This document shows positions 1 to 7,990 of a DNA stretch of 64,000 nucleotides, piece after piece. Within the stretch, counting starts at the first letter, position 1; each line of letters begins with the position of its first letter. The DNA is from an uncultured Bacteroidales bacterium. GTDB taxonomy: Bacteria; Bacteroidota; Bacteroidia; Bacteroidales; Bacteroidaceae. The translations under genes were made by a program, and so were the position numbers. The notes below the pieces were generated by a model that ran no database searches, was not told the origin of the DNA, and worked only from the letters and a program-made list of their open reading frames with translations. The stretch covers positions 186,001-250,000 of the forward strand of contig CACWFY010000001.1 of NCBI GenBank assembly GCA_902760345.1, written 5' to 3'.

Positions 1-1
1 A

Positions 2-805
2 CAGGAACTCGGCATTCCGTATTTCGCCACCACGTTGGCCTCCAGCCGTTGGAAGAGTCTGGAACAGATTAACCGTGCTGGGCTCACAGCTCAAGAAACA
101 GTCAATGCAGACACGCAAGATGTTCACTTCTGGGCGCAGAACTGGCGCAAGGGTGGCCTGCAGGAGCGTCGCAACCAGTTGCTCAAGGAATATGGATTTT
201 ATAACCAGCAGTATTGCGGCTGTGAGTTCTCGGCTCGTAATGAGGCGAACACCAAACCCTTGCTGCGTGCCCAGATGCGTGAGGCCAAGCGCCAGCACCA
301 AGACCAGTTGGCTAAGCTGTCAGCAGAAGTTGTCGAGCGCCTTTACTCTTCTCTCTCCACTCTCCACTCTCCACTCTCCACTATCATGGCCTACTGGCCT
401 TTGCCCGACGAGCCTGACATCCGTCCCTTGTTCGACGCTTTGGTGGCACAGGGTAGGGTGGTGCTCTTGCCCAAGGTCACTGGCGACGATACGATGGAGC
501 TACGCCGCTACACCTCGCCTGCCGACCTTCAGGAAGGAGCCTTCCATATCATGGAGCCCATTGGCGAACCCTTTACCGACTACGCTCAGATAGACGTCTG
601 TCTGGTTCCTGGTGTCGCTTTCGATGCTGCTGGCCACCGTTTGGGTCGTGGTCGCGGCTATTACGACCGCTTCCTCTCAAAGCTTTACTCACCTTCTCAC
701 TTTCCAGCTCTCTCACCTCTGAAAATCGGTGTCTGTTTTCCCTTCCAGCGTGTTGCCGAGGTACCCTCAGAGCCTCACGATATCTTGATGGACGAAGTCA
801 TTTGA
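2..805 (+). CDS. QueH-type epoxyqueuosine reductase fused to 5-formyltetrahydrofolate cyclo-ligase (5' partial)
   Basis: The reading frame is open to the left edge, so the start lies outside the window. The first ~80 residues match the C-terminal end of QueH (DUF208): IPYFATTLASSRWK, then HFWAQNWRKGG and the Cys-rich YCGCEFS ending. QueH reduces epoxyqueuosine to queuosine in tRNA. After a short linker a second domain begins (LRAQMREAKRQ) and carries the cyclo-ligase signatures WPLPDEPDIRPL, LVPGVAFD and the catalytic loop GRGRGYYDRF. That enzyme converts 5-formyl-THF to 5,10-methenyl-THF with ATP. The linker and a later loop (SKLYSPSHFPALSPLK) are encoded by simple-sequence DNA. An in-frame ATG at 386 could start a free-standing cyclo-ligase. 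Domain identities are firm; whether both are active in one polypeptide is inference. Confidence 0.85.
   Translation, partial: QELGIPYFATTLASSRWKSLEQINRAGLTAQETVNADTQDVHFWAQNWRKGGLQERRNQLLKEYGFYNQQYCGCEFSARNEANTKPLLRAQMREAKRQHQDQLAKLSAEVVERLYSSLSTLHSPLSTIMAYWPLPDEPDIRPLFDALVAQGRVVLLPKVTGDDTMELRRYTSPADLQEGAFHIMEPIGEPFTDYAQIDVCLVPGVAFDAAGHRLGRGRGYYDRFLSKLYSPSHFPALSPLKIGVCFPFQRVAEVPSEPHDILMDEVI
353..380 (+). repeat. Four tandem copies of heptamer CTCTCCA inside a coding region
   Basis: Four exact 7-nt units lie head to tail in the linker between the QueH and cyclo-ligase domains. Seven is not a multiple of three, so gain or loss of one unit would shift the frame of the cyclo-ligase domain. The first ATG after the array (386) is in the present frame. 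Confidence 0.9.
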
Positions 806-806
806 T

Positions 807-840
807 AAAAAAACAGCGGACTGAGGAAGCCCGCTGGTCT
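807..840. terminator. Bidirectional intrinsic terminator between convergent genes
   Basis: CAGCGG (814-819) pairs with CCGCTG (831-836). On the minus strand the hairpin is followed by seven T, which suits the end of the 842-2566 gene. On the plus strand the tail is only a mixed T stretch (GTCTTTTATT). It separates the convergent cyclo-ligase and minus-strand operon. Confidence 0.7.
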
Positions 841-841
841 T

Positions 842-2566
842 TTATTTGTCAACCTTTTCTACGATGAAGTCGCAGGCAGAGAACCATTTGCTGCACTCTG
901 CTGAGTTTAGGGCCCCATCGGGAGAGAGTGTGACGCCGTAGGTAAGGTTGTTATGGCTGTCGTCAGGTACGATGATGTCGTCGAGGTAGATACGGTTCCA
1001 GCCGTAGCCTTGTCCACCATGTGCCGATGCCTTGTTGAGGTCGAGGGCCAAGACGCCTTCATGGGCGTTGGCTTTACGTGAGAAACGGTTGAGGGCTGAG
1101 AACCATACGTTGCCACCCGCATCGCCGTCGGCAGGAATCTCCTTTCGTACGGTCTGGTCGCCCACTTGGGCAAAGACGAGCAGTCCAGAGTGTCCGCTGT
1201 TGGTCTTCTTGGCACGAACGACTGCTGATACACGATAGCGTCCAGGACGCAGGTTCTTGAGGGTGTTCTCAATACGGAGGCTGCTGCCATAATTCTCGCG
1301 ATTCACGTGGAGATAGCCCGTCTGCTGGTCAGCGGAATAGTGTTCGCCACGAGCCGTAAACATGTCTTCGTGATGATATTTGACAGGTTGGTGGATGAGC
1401 GTCCAGTGATTACGGTTCAGGTAGTCTTGGTCGTTGTCGCTTAGACTGTCGATGCCGGCAGTAAGGTTGCGATGCGCATTGATAGTTGCCTGAGCCATAT
1501 TGGCCTGCTTCTTCAGGTCGTCGGGCAGATCTTTGATAATGTCGCGGGTCATATTCATCAGCTCGTCAGCATGATGCTGGGAGAATAGGTAGGGGTAGCT
1601 TTCCACCTCTTTATTGAGCGTATAGCAGATAGCTTTCTGCTCTGTGAGGGTGGCCGTGCTGCCGATACCCGTCATGAGCCAAAGCTTGGCATGCAGCGCC
1701 TCGTAGCTGGTCTTGAGGTTATATGTCTTGGGCTCGTCGTAGAGCTGCTGTGCCATCTTAATGAAATTGTACTGGAAGACCTCGGCCAGCGTGTCGGTAT
1801 CAAGCGCCTTGGCACGCTCAGGTTCCTTTTTCCGCATCTCAAACAGCATGTTCTGTGCCACGCTGAGAGCCGTGTTGCTGCGGTCGAGGTATTCCTCGTC
1901 GTCGTAGGACTTGATCTGGGGTGTCGACTTGAGTTTGGGGCAGTGGAACTCGTACATGATGCCTCTGGTCATATAGTATTTGTGCTTCCTGTCGAGGGGC
2001 TCGTCCTCCTCATAGCTCGCCCAGGAGAGCAGATAGGTCGAGCGGAAACCGTCGTCATCCTTGAAGCCGATGATGCGCACGTTCATAGAGGGGTGAAGCT
2101 GAAGGGGCAGGGTCTCACCACTTTCGCCGTAGGCGATGCTGACACCAGGGAATACAGCCTGTTCGTCGCCAGCCACATAGCTGTAGTAGCTGGAGGCCTG
2201 AGGTGACTGTTTGTCGTAGGCGTCGAGAATCTGGCGTAAGGGCAGATTGGGGTCATCGGGCACGTTGCGGAACTCAAAGCTCCAGCCGTCGAGGTAGTTA
2301 GGGCCTATGTCTGCCCTGTTCTTCCCAAGTTGTACCACGTGAATCTTGTTCTTGGGCACCAGACCGCCACCGTCGAGGGCCGTATAGATGATGCTGAGGC
2401 TATCCTTGCTGCCTGGTATCCACGTGGACGAGATGTATTTGGGGGCCCTGCGGTCGAGTGTCTCCCTGAAGGCCGTGTGCATGGCCTGTGCGTGCTTGTT
2501 CTCCTGAGCGTAGATTGCACTGATGGGCATCAGCAGGAGTGCTATGGTAATAATAACGTGTTTCAT
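842..2566 (-). CDS. Secreted protein of unknown function, third gene of an ECF sigma operon
   Basis: 574 residues with a clear signal peptide (MKHVIITIALLLMPISAIYA, cleavage before QENK). I do not recognise the family. The C-terminal ~180 residues look like a beta-sandwich binding module: RIENTLKNLRPGRYRVSAVV, then a WNRIYLDDIIV strand pair, as in carbohydrate-binding jelly rolls. The middle part is alpha-helical and charged, with many Tyr and Asp residues. It starts 5 nt after the end of the anti-sigma-like gene and is probably co-transcribed with the sigma factor. It may be the envelope effector or sensor of that system; this is inference from position only. Confidence 0.75.
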   Translation of the reverse strand: MKHVIITIALLLMPISAIYAQENKHAQAMHTAFRETLDRRAPKYISSTWIPGSKDSLSIIYTALDGGGLVPKNKIHVVQLGKNRADIGPNYLDGWSFEFRNVPDDPNLPLRQILDAYDKQSPQASSYYSYVAGDEQAVFPGVSIAYGESGETLPLQLHPSMNVRIIGFKDDDGFRSTYLLSWASYEEDEPLDRKHKYYMTRGIMYEFHCPKLKSTPQIKSYDDEEYLDRSNTALSVAQNMLFEMRKKEPERAKALDTDTLAEVFQYNFIKMAQQLYDEPKTYNLKTSYEALHAKLWLMTGIGSTATLTEQKAICYTLNKEVESYPYLFSQHHADELMNMTRDIIKDLPDDLKKQANMAQATINAHRNLTAGIDSLSDNDQDYLNRNHWTLIHQPVKYHHEDMFTARGEHYSADQQTGYLHVNRENYGSSLRIENTLKNLRPGRYRVSAVVRAKKTNSGHSGLLVFAQVGDQTVRKEIPADGDAGGNVWFSALNRFSRKANAHEGVLALDLNKASAHGGQGYGWNRIYLDDIIVPDDSHNNLTYGVTLSPDGALNSAECSKWFSACDFIVEKVDK

Positions 2567-2571
2567 AATTC

Positions 2572-3306
2572 TTAAAAGCTAATATAATTGGTGGTAGTAT
2601 CTTTTTTTATTTCATTGATTGCTTGCTCGACTTGCTTGCCGACGATGCGGTTCACCATGAGCTGTAGGCGCACATCAGCGGCGATGAGTCTTTCCACTTG
2701 TGCCGAGCCAACGCTATCGTCTAGTTTTTCCATTTCTGACTCAAGACGGGCAATGCATTTGGCCAGGTCTTCAGCTGCCGAGGCAGAGTCGACCGTTGGA
2801 GCGTTAGGCTGTTGAGCTGTTGGACGCTTAGCGGGAGTAGCATGAGCTACGATGGTCTGCGCTGTTGTCGCTGTAGGAATGATAGCTTTGGGTGCGAGCT
2901 GTGCGCTGTCCTTCGTGGCAACTGTTTTCTCTGCCACCACTGAAGGCTGCTCGGCGGTACTTCTTCCAAGATGGAAGGCAACGAGCAGGACGACACTTGC
3001 CGCGATGCCAACCATCATCCACCTGAGGGCGACTATCTTTGGTTTTCCCTTGACAGCTTTGGGCAGCATCTTGATCTTTTCGCTATCCGTATTGTTCAAC
3101 TGTGCCGATGTATCCGCTTCGGGCTCAATGTCCACCTCACCGTTGTCAAACAGCGTGAACATCTCTTTATATTCTGCCCACTCGTCGTCGACCTCGTGAG
3201 TGCGGAAGTACTGTGCCAGCACCTCTTCCTCAGCAACGCTGGTTTCGCCAGCCATGAACTTGCTGAGCAGTTGGGCTATTTCCTGTTTTTTAATCTGATT
3301 TTTCAT
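2572..3306 (-). CDS. Single-pass membrane protein, probable anti-sigma factor
   Basis: 244 residues from the ATG at 3306. I chose this start over a longer open frame because it has a good ribosome site (AGGAGG) just upstream and overlaps the sigma gene's stop as ATGA. The N-terminal ~90 residues are acidic and cytosolic (MAGETSVAEEEVLAQYF recalls the zinc-less anti-sigma domains of Bacteroidota). One membrane segment (LRWMMVGIAASVVLLVAFHLG) lies near residues 98-118. The rest is a periplasmic Ala/Pro/Thr-rich stalk followed by a predicted coiled coil (AEDLAKCIARLESEMEKLDD). It is not a FecR: no FecR-type periplasmic domain is seen. The role is inferred from topology and coupling to the sigma factor. 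Confidence 0.8.
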   Translation of the reverse strand: MKNQIKKQEIAQLLSKFMAGETSVAEEEVLAQYFRTHEVDDEWAEYKEMFTLFDNGEVDIEPEADTSAQLNNTDSEKIKMLPKAVKGKPKIVALRWMMVGIAASVVLLVAFHLGRSTAEQPSVVAEKTVATKDSAQLAPKAIIPTATTAQTIVAHATPAKRPTAQQPNAPTVDSASAAEDLAKCIARLESEMEKLDDSVGSAQVERLIAADVRLQLMVNRIVGKQVEQAINEIKKDTTTNYISF

Positions 3307-3800
3307 TGTTGATTCCTCCTTTTTAGTTTGTTTAGTAATTCGTTGCGGGCTCGCGAGAGTAGGGTAGAGACCGATGCTTGTCGGATGCCCAGGATGTCGG
3401 CTATCTCGCCTAACTCGCGGTGTTCCAACTGTCGCATTCGCAGCACCATTCCCGCTGTGGAAGGCAGATGGTCTATCTGTTCGCCTATCCAGTGCTCCAG
3501 CTCCGTGTATTCCAGTCGGTCGTGCAGCGAGTCTTCGTCTATCAGCGGCATCGTGTGGGCTATCTCCGCATGCTGATGAGCCGTACGCCACTTGTCGATG
3601 CACACCCGTTTCGTAGTGATGACGGCCGAAGCCTTCAGGTGAGCCGCGTCGTTCAGTTGTTCGTGCAGGTTCCAAAGCTTCAGCATCACGTCCTGCGCAA
3701 TGTCCTCCGCATCGTCCTGCGCAAAGCCGAAACGCTGGGCTATTGCTACGGCTGTTGTCCGCATCTCGCTGGCCTTATATGTAAACTCTTTTTGTGTCAT
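3303..3800 (-). CDS. RNA polymerase ECF-family sigma factor
   Basis: 165 residues, usual size for an extracytoplasmic-function sigma factor. Region 2 is visible at the N-terminus (AIAQRFGFAQDDAEDIAQDVMLKLW) and region 4 at the C-terminus (RELGEIADILGIRQASVSTLLSRARNEL), a helix-turn-helix that would read the -35 element. It overlaps the downstream anti-sigma-like gene by 4 nt, so the two are translationally coupled. The three-gene order sigma, membrane anti-sigma, secreted protein suggests a surface-stress or nutrient-sensing regulon. No housekeeping-type promoter is clear upstream, which would fit autoregulation. Confidence 0.9.
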   Translation of the reverse strand: MTQKEFTYKASEMRTTAVAIAQRFGFAQDDAEDIAQDVMLKLWNLHEQLNDAAHLKASAVITTKRVCIDKWRTAHQHAEIAHTMPLIDEDSLHDRLEYTELEHWIGEQIDHLPSTAGMVLRMRQLEHRELGEIADILGIRQASVSTLLSRARNELLNKLKRRNQQ

Positions 3801-3889
3801 TACACTAATATAACGAATAACTTCTCAGAAATTAAACAAACTAACGCATTTTTTTTCATTGGCAATAATTGAAAAAACGACACTTAATG

Positions 3890-3921
3890 TTTGCGGGTGT
3901 CGTTTTTTTGTTGTAACTTTG
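3890..3921 (+). promoter_or_regulatory. Promoter of ffh-folD unit
   Basis: TTTG (3890-3893), 20-nt spacer, TAACTTTG (3914-3921): full match to the Bacteroidota housekeeping consensus TTTG-N19/20-TAnnTTTG. It lies 30 nt before the Ffh start and supports that start over a longer open frame from 3859, which would begin upstream of the promoter. Confidence 0.8.
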
Positions 3922-3951
3922 CACCCAATAATTGCAATTATAGAAAAATAT

Positions 3952-5304
3952 ATGTTTGAGAATTTAAGCGATAGACTTGAACGGTCGTTCAAGATACTGA
4001 AAGGTGAGGGAAAAATCACTGAGATAAACGTTGCGGAGACGCTGAAAGACGTGCGCAAGGCGCTGTTGGATGCTGACGTAAACTACAAGGTTGCCAAGCA
4101 GTTTACGGACACCGTGAAGCAGAAGGCGATGGGCATGAACGTGCTGACGGCCGTGAAGCCCAGCCAGCTGATGGTGAAGATTGTGCACGACGAACTGGCC
4201 GAACTGATGGGCGGCAAAGCGGTAGAGCTGAAGCTAGAGGGTCGTCCCGCCATTGTGTTGATGTCTGGTTTGCAGGGTTCTGGTAAGACCACGTTCTCTG
4301 GTAAGCTGGCCAACATGCTGAAGCAGAAGCAGCATAAGAATCCGCTGCTCGTTGCCTGCGACGTATATCGTCCTGCTGCTATCCAGCAGTTGCACGTGGT
4401 AGGTGAGAGTGTCGGCGTTCCCGTCTATTCGGAGCCCGATAACAAGAACGTGGTGGAGATAGCCCAGAACGCCATCAAGGAGGCTAAGCAGAAGAACTAT
4501 AACGTCGTCATCATCGATACCGCTGGTCGTCTGGCCGTTGACGAGGAGATGATGAACGAGATAGCTACGCTGAAGGAGGCTGTTCAGCCCGACGAGACGC
4601 TGTTTGTCGTCGACTCGATGACGGGTCAGGATGCCGTGAATACTGCGAAGGAATTCAACGACCGTCTGGACTTCGATGGTGTGGTACTCACCAAGCTCGA
4701 TGGTGACACCCGTGGTGGTGCTGCGTTGTCTATCCGTACCGTTGTCACCAAGCCCATCAAGTTCGTGGGTACTGGCGAGAAGATGGAAGCTTTGGACGTG
4801 TTCCATCCTGAGCGTATGGCCGACCGCATACTGGGTATGGGCGATATCGTCTCACTCGTTGAGCGTGCCCAGGAACAGTTTGACGAGGAAGAGGCTAAGC
4901 GTTTGGAGAAGAAAATCCGCAAGAACAAGTTCGATTTCGATGACTTCATGGGTCAGATACAGCAGATCAAGAAGATGGGTAACATCAAGGACCTGGCTTC
5001 GATGATTCCTGGCGTCGGCAAGGCGCTGAAGGATGTCGACATCGACGACAACGCCTTCAAAGGCATTGAGGCCATCATCCAGTCGATGACGCCGAAGGAG
5101 CGTGCCAACCCCGATATCATCAACCAAAGCCGTCGCCTGCGTATCGCGAAGGGTAGCGGTACGAAGATTGAGGAGGTGAACCGCCTGATGAAGCAGTTCG
5201 ACCAGACGCGTAAGGTGATGCGCATGATGACGGGTGCCGGTTCGTCGAAGATGGCACAGATGGCCGCAGCCATGAAGATGCGTGGCGGAATGCCGAAATT
5301 TTAA
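3952..5304 (+). CDS. ffh: Signal recognition particle protein Ffh
   Basis: 450 residues, typical length. The start ATG at 3952 gives the canonical beginning MFENLSDRLERSF. N domain to residue ~90, then the GTPase G domain: G1 loop GLQGSGKT (106-113), SRP insertion motif DVYRPAA (137-143), G3 DTAGR (189-193), G4 TKLD (247-250). The C-terminal M domain ends in a Met-rich helix (KMAQMAAAMKMRGGMPKF) that binds signal peptides and 4.5S RNA. It targets nascent membrane and secreted proteins to FtsY and the translocon. It is first in a unit with folD, 41 nt apart. Confidence 0.97.
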   Translation: MFENLSDRLERSFKILKGEGKITEINVAETLKDVRKALLDADVNYKVAKQFTDTVKQKAMGMNVLTAVKPSQLMVKIVHDELAELMGGKAVELKLEGRPAIVLMSGLQGSGKTTFSGKLANMLKQKQHKNPLLVACDVYRPAAIQQLHVVGESVGVPVYSEPDNKNVVEIAQNAIKEAKQKNYNVVIIDTAGRLAVDEEMMNEIATLKEAVQPDETLFVVDSMTGQDAVNTAKEFNDRLDFDGVVLTKLDGDTRGGAALSIRTVVTKPIKFVGTGEKMEALDVFHPERMADRILGMGDIVSLVERAQEQFDEEEAKRLEKKIRKNKFDFDDFMGQIQQIKKMGNIKDLASMIPGVGKALKDVDIDDNAFKGIEAIIQSMTPKERANPDIINQSRRLRIAKGSGTKIEEVNRLMKQFDQTRKVMRMMTGAGSSKMAQMAAAMKMRGGMPKF

Positions 5305-5310
5305 CCCATA

Positions 5311-5340
5311 GGTCCTATAAAGACCTATAAGTCCTATAAG
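5311..5340 (+). repeat. Intergenic repeat with three CCTATAA words
   Basis: The word CCTATAA recurs at 5314, 5324 and 5333 and fills almost the whole ffh-folD gap. It belongs to the class of short tandem spacers seen between co-transcribed genes across this window. Confidence 0.6.
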
Positions 5341-5345
5341 AAAAT

Positions 5346-6224
5346 ATGCAACTGATAGACGGAAAAGCAACGGCAGCGGCCATCAAGGCTGAAATTGCCG
5401 AAGAGGTAAAAGAGATTGTAGCCCGTGGTGGTAAACAGCCCCATTTGGCCGCTGTGCTGGTGGGTCACGATGGTGGTTCAGAGACTTATGTAAAAAATAA
5501 GGTTCTCGCGTGCGAGGCCTGCGGTTTTAAGTCGACCCTCATCCGCTACGAGGACAACATTACTGAGGCAGACCTTCTGACCTGTGTCGACAAATTGAAC
5601 AAGGACGACGACGTTGATGGCTTCATCGTGCAGTTGCCTTTGCCCAAGCACATCGACGAGCAGAAGATTATCGAGGCTATTGACTACCGCAAGGATGTCG
5701 ACGGTTTCCATCCCATCAACGTAGGCCGTATGGCTATCGGTCTGCCTTGTTTCATCTCGGCTACGCCGCTGGGAATAGTGACCCTGCTGAAGCGCTATGG
5801 CATTGAGACCTCAGGCAAGAAGTGCGTCATCCTGGGTCGAAGCAATATCGTCGGCAAACCTATGGCCCAGCTGATGATGCAGAAACAGTATGGCGACGCT
5901 ACCGTTACCGTATGCCACTCGCGTTCGAAGACGTTGAAGAAAGAGTGTCAGGAGGCCGACATCATTATTGCTGCCATCGGACAGCCCGACTTCGTTACCG
6001 CTGATATGGTAAAGGATGGTGCCGTCATCGTTGACGTAGGTACTACCCGTGTGCCTGATGCTACCCGCAAGAGCGGTTTCCGTCTGAATGGTGACGTAAA
6101 GTTCGACGAGGTAGCTCCCAAGTGCTCGTTCATCACGCCCGTTCCTGGTGGGGTAGGACCTATGACCATCTGCTCGCTGATGAAGAACACGCTGGCAGCA
6201 GGCAAGAAAGAATATTACAAATGA
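5346..6224 (+). CDS. folD: Bifunctional methylenetetrahydrofolate dehydrogenase / methenyltetrahydrofolate cyclohydrolase FolD
   Basis: 292 residues, standard for FolD. Visible family signatures: [14 protein letters not shown] with the catalytic Lys of Yxxx[16 protein letters not shown], the [13 protein letters not shown] loop, and the Rossmann NADP site [17 protein letters not shown], ending with [16 protein letters not shown]. It interconverts 5,10-methylene-, methenyl- and 10-formyl-THF in the cytosol, which links to the cyclo-ligase at the left edge. It overlaps the next small gene by ATGA. Confidence 0.97.
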   Translation: MQLIDGKATAAAIKAEIAEEVKEIVARGGKQPHLAAVLVGHDGGSETYVKNKVLACEACGFKSTLIRYEDNITEADLLTCVDKLNKDDDVDGFIVQLPLPKHIDEQKIIEAIDYRKDVDGFHPINVGRMAIGLPCFISATPLGIVTLLKRYGIETSGKKCVILGRSNIVGKPMAQLMMQKQYGDATVTVCHSRSKTLKKECQEADIIIAAIGQPDFVTADMVKDGAVIVDVGTTRVPDATRKSGFRLNGDVKFDEVAPKCSFITPVPGGVGPMTICSLMKNTLAAGKKEYYK

Positions 6225-6400
6225 CCGCCGAAGAGTATTACGAGAAAGGCAACGAGGCCCGCAAGCAAGGCTTGTGGCACGAAGCCATCAACAACTACAT
6301 CCAAGCCATTGCGCTTGACCCCGATAGTCCTGCTGTCGAGGCCAAGCGCATGTTGGATGACATCATGGCCTTCTACTGCAAGGATATGTATAATCCGTGA
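6221..6400 (+). CDS. Small single-TPR protein
   Basis: 59 residues starting at the ATG that overlaps the folD stop (ATGA). The sequence is one complete tetratricopeptide-like helix pair, [21 protein letters not shown] and [18 protein letters not shown], followed by a short helix. There is no signal peptide. The tight coupling with folD and the good TPR match support a real gene. A protein-protein contact role is likely; partners cannot be inferred. Confidence 0.75.
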   Translation: MTAEEYYEKGNEARKQGLWHEAINNYIQAIALDPDSPAVEAKRMLDDIMAFYCKDMYNP

Positions 6401-6445
6401 GGCGTTTCTAACTAACGACTATTCTATTAATAACTAACAGCTAAT

Positions 6446-7957
6446 ATGAAAACACTATTCTTACCATTGCTGCTCTTGGTAGCAGTGTCTGCAAATGCGC
6501 AGAACAACCCCGTGTTAAGGATTGAAGGTGGTCAGGTACAGGGCGTGCTGGCCGACGACCATCCTGACGTGTTTGTCTATCGTGGTATTCCCTATGCTGC
6601 TCCCCCCATCCGCGAGAACCGCTGGAAAGAGCCACAACCCGTTCAGCCCTGGAAGGGCGTGAAGATTTGCGATACCTTCGGTCGCCCGAGCTATCAGGCC
6701 ATTCAGTATACGGGTGGCTATTATACCGAGTGGGGTTATGGCAAGGAGGCCGCCTTCAGCGAAGACTGTCTGTATCTGAACGTATGGACAAAGGCGCCTG
6801 GTAAGGTGGGCAAGAAGTTGCCCGTGGCCCTATGGATTCATGGTGGTGGCTATCGCGAGGGCTTCGGCTCTGAGCCTGAGTTTGACGGACAGGAGTGGGG
6901 CGCCAAGGATGTGGTGCTCGTCACCATCAACTATCGACTGGGTGTCTTCGGTTTCCTCGTACATCCAGCCCTTTCTGCTGAGAGTCCTCATCACGTATCA
7001 GGCAACTATGGCATTCTCGACCAGATTGAGGCTTTGAAGTGGATCAAGAAGAATATTGCACAGTTTGGTGGCGATCCCAACAACGTGACCATCTTCGGAC
7101 AAAGTGCTGGTGGCGGTAGTGTTCGTACGCTGTGTGAGAGTCCGCTGGCTCGCGGTCTGTTCCACAAGGCCGTCATTATGAGTGCCCAGGGACTGAGCAT
7201 CCCCGATGCCAACGGCAATCCGATGGGTGGCCGTTATAGTGGTGGCTCTTTTGCCGATGCTGAAGCCAGAGCCAAGAAGGTGTTCGACTGGGCAGGTTTG
7301 ACTGACCTGCAGAAGATGCGTGCTGCCAGTACTGAGACCATTTTCGCCCTCAACACGCTCTACCACCAGATCAACAGCGACGGACAACAGGGTGGTGGCC
7401 CTATGGCTGCTATGTTCAGAGGTCTGCCCTTCATGCCGATGATTGACGGCTATGTCAGCGAGAAGAGCTTCGACGACGCTACGCGTGGTGGCACGCTGGC
7501 TGATGTACCTTATATGATTGGTTTCACGCTGAACGATATGGGCAATATGGCTCCCAACATCGTCGAGTTCTGTAAGGTACGCGCTGAAAAGGGCGGCAAG
7601 GCCTGGGCTTACGAGTTTGCTCGTCCGTTGCCCGACGATGGCTCTCATCCCGAGGTGACTCAGCGTTTGAAGGGTGCTTTCCACTCTTCAGACCTGTGGT
7701 TTGTCTTCAAGAGTCTGAAGCACTGCTGGCGTCCATGGACCAAGGGTGACTGGGACCTCTCTGAGAAGATGCTGACCGCATGGACTAACTTCGTCAAGTA
7801 CAGCGACCCCAATGGCCCGAAGGGTGGGGCATGGAAACCCTGTACTGGGAAGACTCCAAAGTTTATGGTGTTCAAGTTGAACGACAAGGATGCTGAAGCT
7901 TCTGTATTTGGTGAGCCTGAGATTGCTCCCCGTCCTCAGGGTTTTCGTTTTCCTTAA
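6446..7957 (+). CDS. Secreted type-B carboxylesterase
   Basis: 503 residues with signal peptide (MKTLFLPLLLLVAVSANAQ). Carboxylesterase type B fold: RGIPYAAPP near residue 46, SEDCLYLNVW (105-114), oxyanion hole HGGG (132-135), nucleophile elbow GQSAGG with Ser220, and the catalytic His region GAFHSSDLWFVF. The usual acid position (normally DEG/NEG) reads LNDMGN, so Asp rather than Glu may serve. Such enzymes in gut Bacteroidota often remove acyl groups from plant glycans or act on xenobiotics; the substrate is unknown. Its start follows a 45-nt A/T-rich spacer, and the next gene begins immediately after its stop. Confidence 0.9.
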   Translation: MKTLFLPLLLLVAVSANAQNNPVLRIEGGQVQGVLADDHPDVFVYRGIPYAAPPIRENRWKEPQPVQPWKGVKICDTFGRPSYQAIQYTGGYYTEWGYGKEAAFSEDCLYLNVWTKAPGKVGKKLPVALWIHGGGYREGFGSEPEFDGQEWGAKDVVLVTINYRLGVFGFLVHPALSAESPHHVSGNYGILDQIEALKWIKKNIAQFGGDPNNVTIFGQSAGGGSVRTLCESPLARGLFHKAVIMSAQGLSIPDANGNPMGGRYSGGSFADAEARAKKVFDWAGLTDLQKMRAASTETIFALNTLYHQINSDGQQGGGPMAAMFRGLPFMPMIDGYVSEKSFDDATRGGTLADVPYMIGFTLNDMGNMAPNIVEFCKVRAEKGGKAWAYEFARPLPDDGSHPEVTQRLKGAFHSSDLWFVFKSLKHCWRPWTKGDWDLSEKMLTAWTNFVKYSDPNGPKGGAWKPCTGKTPKFMVFKLNDKDAEASVFGEPEIAPRPQGFRFP

Positions 7958-7990
7958 ATGATAGCAAATTATAAAATGATAACAGAAATG

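Noticed and set aside
3307-3675. Upstream extension of the anti-sigma-like gene
   Set aside because: It lies entirely inside the sigma factor gene in another frame; the internal ATG has AGGAGG and an ATGA overlap.
3859-3951. Longer start for Ffh adding 31 residues
   Set aside because: The extension would begin upstream of the promoter and the family starts at MFENLSDRL.
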